A stretch of 40,553 nt of DNA from Gemmatales bacterium (lineage in GTDB: Bacteria > Planctomycetota > Planctomycetia > Gemmatales > HRBIN36). Position 1 is the first letter of the stretch. Every line of letters starts with the position of its first letter. Made by a program: the position numbers and the translations under genes. Where the stretch lies: the NCBI GenBank assembly GCA_025056555.1, contig JANWVZ010000009.1:1-40553 (forward strand), read 5' to 3'. The notes under the pieces are model-generated. The model was not told the DNA's origin. It did no database searches and saw only the letters and a program-made list of their open reading frames with translations. Below are positions 8,967 through 16,978 of the stretch, one piece after another.

Positions 8967-9530
8967 TTACTGATGAAGCAAATCCAGCTCGACGTTGGGG
9001 AAAAGGTCTTCCGGTTCGGTCTTTCCTTCGGGTTGGTAACGCCGACAGGCGTCCATGAGCTGCATGGCTAAACCCCAGGGCATGCGTAAAGTGCCCCGCA
9101 ACACGATTTGCTTTTCAGTAGTATATTTCTTTTTCAGTTCTACCAGAGCCTTATGGAGCCTTTCGATGTAATACTCGGCGGTGACGTCGCTCTCGGTGGC
9201 CGGCGGTTTGATAACAATGCGTTCTCCGCTGCCATGAATGATTTCGAGGGCGTCGAGTTTGCCGTCCGGACGGGAGCGGGCGATCACGATAATGTGGGGC
9301 TTGGTTTTTGTTTCCACAGGAGCCACTTGCGGACTGGTAACCGGTTTGGACTCGCCGCCGGATTCACCCGCCGCCAAGGCGATGGTAAATTGGCCCTCCA
9401 TAGGGGTCGGATTGTAAGTGAACACGAAAAAGGTCAGAATCTGGAAAGCCATGTCCAGGAACGGCGTGATGAATACTGCAGTGCTGTCGAAAGACATCTC
9501 GGTACCGGAAGCACGTCTGCGGTTTGCCAT
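8967..9530 (-). CDS. ExbD/TolR-family biopolymer transport protein (second copy)
   Basis: The 187-residue protein has a short cytosolic N-terminus, one TM helix beginning ITPFLDMAFQILTFFVF, and a periplasmic domain. Asp26 sits at the position of the conserved TM aspartate of ExbD/TolR/MotB proteins, which takes part in proton use. The periplasmic part carries the ExbD-like end pattern (KKKYTTEKQIVLRGTLRMPWGLAMQLMDACR). It is the third gene of the minus-strand set and lies 174 bases after the first ExbD-like gene. Two different ExbD copies beside one ExbB suggest a heteromeric stator. The energised target is unknown. Confidence 0.85.
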   Translation of the reverse strand: MANRRRASGTEMSFDSTAVFITPFLDMAFQILTFFVFTYNPTPMEGQFTIALAAGESGGESKPVTSPQVAPVETKTKPHIIVIARSRPDGKLDALEIIHGSGERIVIKPPATESDVTAEYYIERLHKALVELKKKYTTEKQIVLRGTLRMPWGLAMQLMDACRRYQPEGKTEPEDLFPNVELDLLHQ

Positions 9531-9704
9531 GAGCGATACCCTTATATCTCCGTATCGGTCAGCCCTGCCCGGAGAAACGATGGGCCGTCAGGACTGAAAG
9601 GTTCCAGGCGATCATTAGAGTAAGGCTCCGCGTATCCTCACCGCAGGGACTGGCGGAGCCATGGCCGCGTCCATTCATTCCCTAGCCCAACCGTCAGGGG
9701 AGAT

Positions 9705-10472
9705 TTACGGGCTGGCTGCGGTCGGCTTTTGCTGGTGAATGGTAGCGCGCAAATCCACTTTCTTGAAGCCTTCAAAATTGCACTGGGCGATCAAATGGGT
9801 GACCGTGCCATACAAGGCATCGCGGTCGGCGCGGAGAATCACCGGGACGTCAATAAGACGTCGGCCCCCTTCCAGCTTGGTGACTTTTTTCGGGTCAGTG
9901 ACCTCGATGGCTCGAGCAATGTTCGCCAGGAAGCGTTGCGCGGTGGCCAGTCCGTTGCCTTCCGGCAAAACCTTAATCTGTTCGGCTTCTGGGCGTTGCT
10001 TATTATCTCTGGGCAGATACCCGATCCTGACCAGATATTCACTGACTTTCTCCAAATCCGCGTCGGTGGCCTGTTCAACCAGGAAGACAATCTTCGGTTC
10101 CAAACTGCGACGTTCCTCCTCGGACATTCGGCCTTCACTGCGTTGGCGATAGGTGAGAATCGAGACCTTAGTGGTGCGAGGTGAAATCGGCGTGCGTACG
10201 ACCTTGCCGGTCTTAGGGTCGCGCACCGGTTTTCCGTCCGGACCGATGACGTCTTCGCGGACCACTTCCATGTTGACCACGATGACCTGGATGTCGGTCT
10301 TCGGCGGTAACTCGCGGGCCGACACCGACGAGGGCAATAACACATTGGGGTCCACCTGATCCATGACGAAATTGACGCACATCATGAAGAACATGATGAG
10401 TTGGAGAACGACGTCGAGAAGCGGCGTCAAGTTCAATTCCATGCGTTCTTCAGAACCGACAGCTGCGGCCAT
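9705..10472 (-). CDS. ExbD/TolR-family biopolymer transport protein with extended periplasmic part
   Basis: At 255 residues it is much longer than usual ExbD (about 140). The TM segment LTPLLDVVLQLIMFFMMCVNFV contains the conserved Asp20. The periplasmic part starts with the ExbD-like strand DIQVIVVN but is interrupted by a charged insertion from about residue 70 to 175 (DGKPVRDPKTGKVVRTP onwards). It closes with the expected VPVILRADRDALYGTVTHLIAQCNFEGFKKVDLRA. The start follows AGGGGAC on the minus strand and lies 60 bases after the ExbB-like gene. Probably one of two ExbD subunits of the same complex. Confidence 0.88.
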   Translation of the reverse strand: MAAAVGSEERMELNLTPLLDVVLQLIMFFMMCVNFVMDQVDPNVLLPSSVSARELPPKTDIQVIVVNMEVVREDVIGPDGKPVRDPKTGKVVRTPISPRTTKVSILTYRQRSEGRMSEEERRSLEPKIVFLVEQATDADLEKVSEYLVRIGYLPRDNKQRPEAEQIKVLPEGNGLATAQRFLANIARAIEVTDPKKVTKLEGGRRLIDVPVILRADRDALYGTVTHLIAQCNFEGFKKVDLRATIHQQKPTAASP

Positions 10473-10532
10473 GTGAGATGTCCCCTCTTCGATGAGCGAA
10501 CCGATGGACGATGGTCAATAAATCCAGCTTGG

Positions 10533-11360
10533 CTAACCTTGGGCACGAGGCTGTACCTGGGAAGCCGCGGCTTCCGCAGGCCGCTGATCGGTCGAGGCAG
10601 TCGCCCCGGCGCGTGGAGGCGTCGCCTGCGGTTTACTGGCGAAGTACATTTGCACCAGCAGGTCGTCCACCATCAGGCTGATGTCGTTGATGATACGGTC
10701 GAGGCGGTTATTGAAGAAGGTGTAAGCCGGAATCGCCAGACACGACAGGAAAATCCCGACCAGGGTAGCATTGAGGGCGTGGGAAATACCGTCAGCCAGC
10801 TTGGCCGGATCTGGCGTACCGCCGCCGCCAAGTTCCGCAAAACTTTGGATCATACCGGAAACCGTACCAACCAGACCAATCAGTGGACCTAGGGTGCCGA
10901 CGATGGCTATATAGCCGACGAAACCTTTTTTCTTGGAACGAAGGTTATCGAGCATGGCGTGAACTGCGTCGCGTGCTTCTTCCAGACCGTGCTGCAGGCG
11001 GGTCATGCCGGCGGTCATGACGCGGGCAAAAAACGAACTTTCGGCTTTGACCGTCTCAAAAGCCTGTCGGAACTGTCGCTTGGCAATCGCATCTTCGATC
11101 ATTTCCACGAGGTCAGGGGGCATCATGGCACCGCCACGCACGTCCATGAGCAACCAAACCATCATGCCCACGAAGAAGAAATAAATACCAATCAGGACAT
11201 AGCCAGTGACCGAGGTGAACAGGAAGTGAATCACGGAACTGGCCAAATCCCCTCCAGATTTGCCCTCGGCTGCGGAAGCGACCGAACTGGCCAACAGCCA
11301 GACCAAGCCTGCCAATCCCGCCTGGAGCACCCGACGAAAAGATTGGGAATTGCAGAACAT
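10533..11360 (-). CDS. MotA/TolQ/ExbB-family proton channel protein
   Basis: The 275-residue protein begins with a cleavable-looking signal (LAGLVWLLASSVASAAEG). TM1 is near residues 47-75 (TSVTGYVLIGIYFFFVGMMVWLL). The family core follows: GYIAIVGTLGPLIGLVGTVSGMIQSF and then ISHALNATLVGIFLSCLAIPAYTFF, with a cytoplasmic loop between TM1 and TM2. These are the classical ExbB/TolQ motifs. The C-terminus is Pro/Ala/Gln-rich. It leads a minus-strand operon with two ExbD-like genes and a two-TM protein. No TonB, TolA or TolB is seen nearby, so the energised process is unknown. Confidence 0.92.
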   Translation of the reverse strand: MFCNSQSFRRVLQAGLAGLVWLLASSVASAAEGKSGGDLASSVIHFLFTSVTGYVLIGIYFFFVGMMVWLLMDVRGGAMMPPDLVEMIEDAIAKRQFRQAFETVKAESSFFARVMTAGMTRLQHGLEEARDAVHAMLDNLRSKKKGFVGYIAIVGTLGPLIGLVGTVSGMIQSFAELGGGGTPDPAKLADGISHALNATLVGIFLSCLAIPAYTFFNNRLDRIINDISLMVDDLLVQMYFASKPQATPPRAGATASTDQRPAEAAASQVQPRAQG

Positions 11361-11703
11361 CGTCTGTCTCCCTCGTGGTGAATGACTAGCGTGATGGGTA
11401 TCCCGACGCCGCTGCAGGTTCCTGGCAAGAACCTCTGCCCTACGTGCCGGCGAAAAGCCCAGGTGTTATGAGAAATTCACTGGAGCCGACAAGCCACGCG
11501 CAGCCGCAAGCCAGCCCGTGGCATTTGTTAGACGCATCCGGGAGCGTCGAAGTTCTCTCCCGAAGGTTAGTCAGCTCTGTTGCGGCAATCCGCGTTGGTT
11601 GAAGGCGGAGGGCTTGCCGTCGCATTCTAGAGTCATTGTACATTCAGATTGCGACTTCGTCCCTGGAATGTCAAGGGGTTAGCGCTGTGCTGGTCGCGGT
11701 GGC
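11361..11703. other. Non-coding gap between LarA-like and ExbB-like genes
   Basis: The 343 bases between two tandem minus-strand genes contain no protein-like ORF. The promoter of the ExbB-like operon should lie here, but I could not pick convincing -35/-10 boxes on the minus strand. Confidence 0.5.
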
Positions 11704-12990
11704 TCAGGATTTCTGCTGGGAACGAAAGTCCCCGCCCACAACCGCAGGCATGGTCCCGGTAACGGAGGCATTGGCGCGGTGGCCATCCGGCAGGAAAATA
11801 CACGAACCACACCGCTCCAACACGCGCTGGATTTCCTGCAGGGAGCCTACGGGGGTCGCATACATGTTGCGAACGATGGGCTGCGGCAGTGAACCATAGA
11901 GGTAAATGCTGGCGCGGCGAGTAGCGACGGCCAGGTACCAGATACTCAGCGTATCGGCCAGAAAGTCTCGGCGGGCGTGGGAAAGTAACGTAATGGGATT
12001 ATCGAATTGCTCCAACTGACGAGCCGCGGGGCCAAGTGTTTCGGCATTGATGTGGGCTAACGCGAAGATTTTACCTCCCGGTTGTACCAGTCGGGAAGCC
12101 ACGGCCAGCGCCCGCGTCAGGTCTTCAAAACTGAGCCAGCGGGGATCGCCACTGAGGGCGGTGACCACGACTTCCGCCCGCCAGGGAAAACGGTAATCCT
12201 GCGCCAAGGCCAAAGCTTCCCGCACCCGCGGCGCGATTTGAGCCAGCGGACCGGCCAGGATTGCCTGGACGTCATCTCCCCGTCCGGGGACTGCGGCCAC
12301 CCAGAATGGTACGCCCAATAACCAGCTGACCTCCTGAGCCTCGCGTAACGCGAGGTTGGGTTTTTCTCCGGGCGGTTCGGCCACCGCTCGACGGAGAAAC
12401 TCGCGGCGGACCTCTTCGTCGGCCAGGGAAGGAAACAGGTCTCCAAAGCCGCCGCCAAAACCCAGAACCGGGTCATACGAGGCCGGTCCCACCAGGATGA
12501 TTTGATCGGCCTCGACCAGTGTACGATTGAGATACAAGCGCCGCCCGGCCTGCGTGGCCGCCAGATAGCACAGGCGCTGACGGTTTTTCGGGTCGTGTTC
12601 TTCGACTCGAATGGCGGCATACTCCTGCGGCAGTTGCTCGCGCCAGGGAGGCGGTGCTACTCCGGGTAAACGGGGCGGACAGAGCAGCGTCGCACGCTCC
12701 AGGTGAATCCCCGCCTGCTCGATGTGCTCCAACACCGGCACTAACAGATCAGGCAGTCGCCGATAGTGTTCATTCACCAGAATGGCCAGGGAGTCGTCGG
12801 GAGTGAGGGCCTGCCGCAGGGGCGGAAAATCCAAGGGAGATTCCAGCGCATTGCGCACGGCTGCAGCAACGTCCGGGATCGCCTCCGCGTTGTCTCTGCG
12901 GTTGACCGGACGCAACAGGCACTTGGCCGGCACACGGAACTGTGCCTCATCCTGTCCATATTGCAGCGCCAGCGTGACATGTTCCTCCAT
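11704..12990 (-). CDS. LarA-like (DUF2088) protein lacking the expected cofactor residues
   Basis: The 428-residue length and order of motifs match nickel-dependent lactate racemase LarA and its homologs, but key positions differ. Where the family has D..TRP the protein has NEHYRRL (73-79). Where it has ATGTH, with a catalytic His, it reads ATLLCPPRLPG (100-110). The usual G-F-S-G-G-x-K-x-x-x-P-G stretch, whose Lys (184 in Lactiplantibacillus plantarum LarA) carries the nickel-pincer nucleotide, reads GFGGGFGDLFPS from residue 177, with no Lys. The remainder (NRTLVEADQIILVG; GRGDDVQAILAG) keeps the fold pattern. Lactate racemase activity is therefore unlikely by this reading, and a cofactor-free or different function is inferred. 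Alignment is from memory. The start follows GGGAGTG and diverges from the NYN gene. Confidence 0.7.
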   Translation of the reverse strand: MEEHVTLALQYGQDEAQFRVPAKCLLRPVNRRDNAEAIPDVAAAVRNALESPLDFPPLRQALTPDDSLAILVNEHYRRLPDLLVPVLEHIEQAGIHLERATLLCPPRLPGVAPPPWREQLPQEYAAIRVEEHDPKNRQRLCYLAATQAGRRLYLNRTLVEADQIILVGPASYDPVLGFGGGFGDLFPSLADEEVRREFLRRAVAEPPGEKPNLALREAQEVSWLLGVPFWVAAVPGRGDDVQAILAGPLAQIAPRVREALALAQDYRFPWRAEVVVTALSGDPRWLSFEDLTRALAVASRLVQPGGKIFALAHINAETLGPAARQLEQFDNPITLLSHARRDFLADTLSIWYLAVATRRASIYLYGSLPQPIVRNMYATPVGSLQEIQRVLERCGSCIFLPDGHRANASVTGTMPAVVGGDFRSQQKS

Positions 12991-13012
12991 GCCGCACTCC
13001 CTTTCGCCGTTA

Positions 13013-13025
13013 TTGTACGATACAA
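13013..13025. promoter_or_regulatory. Small palindrome in the divergent larA-like/NYN gap
   Basis: TTGTA-CGA-TACAA is a perfect 5-base inverted repeat in the only 42 bases separating two divergent starts. It could be an operator shared by both genes. A match this short can also occur by chance. Confidence 0.25.
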
Positions 13026-13032
13026 CAACAGC

Positions 13033-13629
13033 ATGCTGTATCTGGTGGATGGCTACAATGTGCTTTATGCTTCGGGTTATCTGAAGCGGGGCAGCGACAG
13101 TGGCGCGGCAGAACGTGCCCGCCGCGCGCTACTGCAACGTATTGTCGGCGCTCTGGGCGCTGAGGCGGAGCAGGTCATCGTCCTGTTTGATGCCGCTCGG
13201 GCACCACACTGCATGTCTCGCGAAGAGAAGTTCGGCCCAGTTACTGTTCGATTTTCGCCGCGTTCTCAAGATGCCGACTCGGTTATGGAATCCTTACTTT
13301 CCGGCTATGCCAGTGCCCAGGTCGTTGTGGTCTCGGCGGATCGCCGTTTGCGACAGGCGGCGCGACGACATAAGTGCCGCGCCTGGTCGCCGGAGCAATT
13401 CCTCGCCTGGCTGGAGAAACGTCGTCGGCAACGCATCCAAGGCAGGCAAAGTGCGAACGACAAACTCTCCCCTGCGCTACCAGACAAAGACACTTGGCTT
13501 CGTGAATTTGCCCACCTCGATCAGGATCCCTCTTTGGGCGAGCCCGAGCCATTTGCTGCGCTTGATCCCGAATCGTTGTCGCTGGAAAACCAAGACCGTC
13601 CTCCTCGGCCACCTCCCTTCCGTCGCTGA
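13033..13629 (+). CDS. NYN-domain (PIN-like) putative ribonuclease, YacP-like
   Basis: The open frame extends upstream, but the ATG at 13033 gives the natural N-terminus MLYLVDGYNVLYA, the hallmark of NYN/YacP proteins; upstream codons overlap the opposite gene. The 198-residue protein keeps the acidic positions expected for a PIN-like metal site: Asp6 in VDGYN, the Asp in VLFDAARAP, the DADSV motif, and the Asp in VVSADRRLR. Homologs such as Bacillus Rae1 are ribosome-associated endoribonucleases. An RNase role here is inferred from family. About 70 C-terminal residues are polar and Pro-rich and probably disordered. Confidence 0.85.
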   Translation: MLYLVDGYNVLYASGYLKRGSDSGAAERARRALLQRIVGALGAEAEQVIVLFDAARAPHCMSREEKFGPVTVRFSPRSQDADSVMESLLSGYASAQVVVVSADRRLRQAARRHKCRAWSPEQFLAWLEKRRRQRIQGRQSANDKLSPALPDKDTWLREFAHLDQDPSLGEPEPFAALDPESLSLENQDRPPRPPPFRR

Positions 13630-13947
13630 GCAGGATGCAAGACCGGTCTGGTCGTGCCTTGACACTGAGTTATCCAAGCGCTGTTTCGCAGCACCATCTG
13701 CCCCATGATTGTGGGAAATCCGGTTTCGGCAGGCCTTTATGCCAACGGCGGAAACTGGCAGCAACGCAGCTCCATGCGGGCTATCCCAGTCTGCAACAAC
13801 AGGTCGTGTTCCAGGCTTATAATCCATCCAGTGGCTGATGTGCCCGGCGATGTTCTACGCTTAGCTGATCTGCCCGGCGATGTCCTAGGCTTAGTCGGCG
13901 GGCGTCGCGAGGCGTCAGGCAAGCAATAGACGCGCAGGGGAGGGTGT
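13630..13947. other. Non-coding gap with a 30-base tandem duplication
   Basis: The 318 bases between the NYN gene and the flavin oxidoreductase gene contain a two-copy tandem repeat, listed separately, and a strong ribosome site (GGGGAGGGTGT) just before the ATG at 13948. No other gene is supported. Confidence 0.5.
13834..13893. repeat. Two-copy 30-base tandem repeat
   Basis: The units 13834-13863 and 13864-13893 share GCTGAT, TGCCCGGCGATGT and CTA.GCTTA with three single-base differences. They lie 55-115 bases upstream of the flavin oxidoreductase start, where they could affect its expression. Confidence 0.75.
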
Positions 13948-15369
13948 ATGGCCCGCTATTTTCATTTCCGCACTCTCCAAGATGTGCAACAAGCTGCCTT
14001 ACAGCTGGGTGCGGAGGTGGTGGTGCAGGAAGACCTCTCGCCCTTATGGCAGCCAATCACCGTCGGGCCTTTCCGCGTGGGAAATCGGTTGTGTATTCAA
14101 CCGATGGAAGGTTGCGATGGTACCCCCGAGGGTGCCCCTGGCGAGCTGACCTTGCGCCGATATCAACGTTTTGGAGCGGGCGGTGCCAAACTGATCTGGG
14201 GCGAGGCTACCGCTGTGCTTCCTGAAGCACGGGCGAATCCGCGGCAATTGTGTCTGACACCGCAAACTGCCCCGGCCCTGGCGCATCTGTTGGAAACTTG
14301 CCGCCAGGCTCATCGTCAGGTCTGGGGCAGCGATAGCGACTTACTGGTCGGCCTGCAATTAACCCACTCCGGCCGATACAGCCATTTCCGCCCTCTGTTA
14401 GTCATGCACGACCCGTTACTGGACCCGTTGACCTTCGACCGCAGCACGGGCCGCTACATAAACTCCGATTACCCGCTCCTCAGTGACGATGACCTGCTCC
14501 GCATTCTCGATGCCTTTATAGCAGCGGCACGACTGGCTTGGCAGATCGGCTTTCAGTTTGTGGACATCAAACAATGCCACCGCTATTTACTGAACGAACT
14601 GCTGGCTGCCCGCTTGCGTCCGGGCCGATTTGGTGGCTCCTTGGAGAACCGCACGCAACTGGTCCGCCTGATGATTCAACGGTTACGTCAGGAGGTTCCC
14701 GGTCTGCTCATCTTCACGCGGCTGAACGTTTATGACGGAGTCCCCTATCGGGCGCCCCCGCATGCTCCTCAGTCGCCGGGAGAACCTTGGCCGTTTCATA
14801 CCCCCGTCCTCACTTCCTGGGGCACCTCGACGGAAGATCCCTTGCAACCCGATCTCACCGAACCATTGCGTTGGATCGCCGAGATGCGCCAATTAGGGGT
14901 GAGCGCGGTCAATGTCAGCATGGGAAATCCCTACGCTTCGCCACACCTGACACGTCCCTTCGAGTATCCGCCCCCCGACGGCTACGAGCCCCCCGAACCT
15001 CCCTTGCTGGGAGTGGCTCGGCATTTCCGACTCACCGAGATGGTGCAACGCACCTTCCCCGATTTGCTGGTCGTGGGAAGTGGCTATAGCTATCTGCAGG
15101 AGTTTGCCTTTCACGCGGCTGCCGCGAATCTGGCCCAAGGGCGAGTAAGTGTGGTTGGCGTCGGTCGGGCCGCGTTGGCGCAACCCGATTTTGTCCTGCA
15201 GCTTCGCCAACACGGGCGCCTGGAGCGCCGCCGCGTCTGCCGTACTTTCAGTTACTGCACCGCCCTGATGCGCTCCAAACATCATCCGCTCGGCCAATTT
15301 CCCACCGGGTGCCCTCCGTTCGACAAGGAGGTTTATGGCCCGATCTGGCAACAGGCGCAATCCCGCTAG
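13948..15369 (+). CDS. NADH:flavin oxidoreductase, Old Yellow Enzyme family
   Basis: The 473-residue protein is an FMN-binding TIM barrel of the OYE type. VGPFRVGNRLCIQPMEG near residue 38 is the first FMN-contacting strand. LQLTHSGRYS near 138 matches the family LxHxGR segment. FVDIKQCHRYLLNELLAARLRPGRFGGSLENR near 205-240 matches the family motif G.D.H.aHGYLL..FLSP..N.R.D.YGGSLENR, with QCHRYLL replacing AHGYLL. The C-terminal DLLVVGSGYSYL and VGVGRAALAQPDF segments match the phosphate-binding end. Cys431, Cys437 and Cys455 near the end recall the dienoyl-CoA reductase Fe-S region, but the spacing is not that of a complete cluster. The substrate is unknown. Confidence 0.88.
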   Translation: MARYFHFRTLQDVQQAALQLGAEVVVQEDLSPLWQPITVGPFRVGNRLCIQPMEGCDGTPEGAPGELTLRRYQRFGAGGAKLIWGEATAVLPEARANPRQLCLTPQTAPALAHLLETCRQAHRQVWGSDSDLLVGLQLTHSGRYSHFRPLLVMHDPLLDPLTFDRSTGRYINSDYPLLSDDDLLRILDAFIAAARLAWQIGFQFVDIKQCHRYLLNELLAARLRPGRFGGSLENRTQLVRLMIQRLRQEVPGLLIFTRLNVYDGVPYRAPPHAPQSPGEPWPFHTPVLTSWGTSTEDPLQPDLTEPLRWIAEMRQLGVSAVNVSMGNPYASPHLTRPFEYPPPDGYEPPEPPLLGVARHFRLTEMVQRTFPDLLVVGSGYSYLQEFAFHAAAANLAQGRVSVVGVGRAALAQPDFVLQLRQHGRLERRRVCRTFSYCTALMRSKHHPLGQFPTGCPPFDKEVYGPIWQQAQSR

Positions 15370-15928
15370 CCGTACGGAAGTGCAGGCGCGGCCGAAGCTG
15401 CACACCGGCCTGACCATGTCGTCTTCGCTGGCCCCTTCCTCGCTTCCTCTTGCTATAGCACGACCCACTTCGTTACGCCAAAGCTATACGCGAACAGAGA
15501 CGACTTGCCCAGTCTCGTGATTAAGCGGCGACTGGTCGAACCGACCGTAGGCTTCTGAAGCAACGAGGCAGAGGTTGCTGAAAGCGGATCCGACGGCACC
15601 GAGCTATACCTACTTGCTGACGTCTGTTATGTCCCTGCCAGTTTCGACCAATAGGAATGCTCATAATAACATATAAGCCCCGACGGCCTACAGGGCGCTG
15701 AAAACCGATGCGCCTCTGGGAACTGCCGCTGGCACGGTCATAATGGTGTGACAAACCGGCCTCCATGCGGCAAAGCGCCGCCAGCACCTGTGCCGCGGAC
15801 CGGCCGTGAGGGTCCCGGTTCCTGCATGGGGAGGGATTTGTCGAAAAACGGGAGACATCCGTTGCTGGCCGATTCGCGCTCGCCAAAGCGCAAACGGTCC
15901 AGGTGCACGGCTCAGCCAAGATCATGCG
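15370..15928. other. Non-coding gap upstream of the voltage-sensor-like gene
   Basis: Frames crossing these 559 bases give Arg/Pro/Ser-rich translations with no family pattern. An AT-rich patch near 15660-15680 (AATAACATATAAG) is the only promoter-like spot, and no matching -35 box was convincing. Confidence 0.45.
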
Positions 15929-16978
15929 ATGACTCCAGAATCTCCGTCCCAACCCGGTGCTCTGAGCGACGTGGCTCAAACGCCGCCGACCATGGCGCCC
16001 GGCGTGGAACGCCCAGACCGGGTTGAACCACCAGGCGCTTCCCTGCCGTCTGCCAAGTCGGAGACCGTGTTGTCCGCGGTGTTTTTCGCCCTGGCACTGA
16101 TTTTCCTGGCCGAATTGGCCGGCTTCTCCCACCGCTATGGCAGGTCGGGCGTACAGTCCTGGGAAATTCGCCTCATGGGCAGTGCCCTGGCCGTGGTCTG
16201 GCCCATGTTTGCCTTCGAGGCCATGGTACGCTGGTACTTAGGTTGGCGTCGCGGCCAATGGCTTCGCGGATTGGTGCAAGCCCTTGTCGTGTTCTTCGTG
16301 CCCCCGCTGCGCCTGGGTTTTCGCGGATATTATCGCCAAGACCAGATCTGGCTGCCTTTTCTGGGTTGGCAAAACGCGGACAAGCAGCTTTACCGCCGGC
16401 TGGAGCGGTTCTTCAGCATCCCGATGGTCTGTCTGGCGCTGCTCGTGTTACCGATCCTGGTGTGCGAGTATGGCTGGCCGGAATGGCGCGACCAACATGC
16501 CTGGTTTGGCCTGGCACTCGACGCCGCCTCCGCGGTGATCTGGCTGGCGTTTGCTTTCGAGTTTATCGTGCTCGTAAGCCTGAGCGCCAACCGTTGGCAA
16601 TTTTGTGTTCGCCATTGGATCGAGCTGCTGATTGTGCTGTTGCCGCTGGTGGAGGTCCTACCGATGCTGGTAACGGACTTGGTGCCGACTATGCGGTTGT
16701 TACGGGTTCTACGGTTGCAGCAGTTGGGGCGGTTTGGCCGCGTCTATCGTTTGCGGGCTCTGCTGACCAAACTTTGGCGTTCTTTCCTGGTACTCGAAAT
16801 TATTCAGCGGCTGACAGGCCAGACGCCGGAAAAACGTTTACGCCGACTGCGGGAACTGCTGCAGGCCAAGTTGGAAGAAATCGAGGAACTGAAAGGAGAG
16901 ATCGCTCAGCTGGAAGCCCAGGTCGAAAAGGCTCACAGTGCTGCGGAAGGTACCATGAGGGTGAAAGGCCAGACGTAG
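15929..16978 (+). CDS. Voltage-sensor-like membrane protein with C-terminal coiled coil, no visible pore
   Basis: I chose the ATG at 15929 (MTPESPSQPG) because the upstream extension from 15806 is Arg/Gly-rich and unlike protein; this gives 349 residues. Three hydrophobic helices lie in the first half. A voltage-sensor-like unit then follows: S1 (SIPMVCLALLVLPILVCEYG), S2 with Asp198 and Glu211 (FAFEFIVLV), S3 with Glu232 (WIELLIVLLPLVEVLP), and S4 with Arg at 256, 259, 262, 268, 271 and 274, one every third residue, with Gln at 265. About 60 C-terminal residues form a charged coiled coil (LLQAKLEEIEELKGEIAQLE). No selectivity-filter motif or pore helices follow S4, as in Hv1-type proteins. 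The 3' end overlaps the lactate permease gene by 46 bases, convergently. Confidence 0.7.
   Translation: MTPESPSQPGALSDVAQTPPTMAPGVERPDRVEPPGASLPSAKSETVLSAVFFALALIFLAELAGFSHRYGRSGVQSWEIRLMGSALAVVWPMFAFEAMVRWYLGWRRGQWLRGLVQALVVFFVPPLRLGFRGYYRQDQIWLPFLGWQNADKQLYRRLERFFSIPMVCLALLVLPILVCEYGWPEWRDQHAWFGLALDAASAVIWLAFAFEFIVLVSLSANRWQFCVRHWIELLIVLLPLVEVLPMLVTDLVPTMRLLRVLRLQQLGRFGRVYRLRALLTKLWRSFLVLEIIQRLTGQTPEKRLRRLRELLQAKLEEIEELKGEIAQLEAQVEKAHSAAEGTMRVKGQT

Noticed and set aside
15521-16132. A 203-residue minus-strand frame overlapping the voltage-sensor start
   Set aside because: Arg/Gly-rich, no pattern, and it overlaps the real plus-strand gene.
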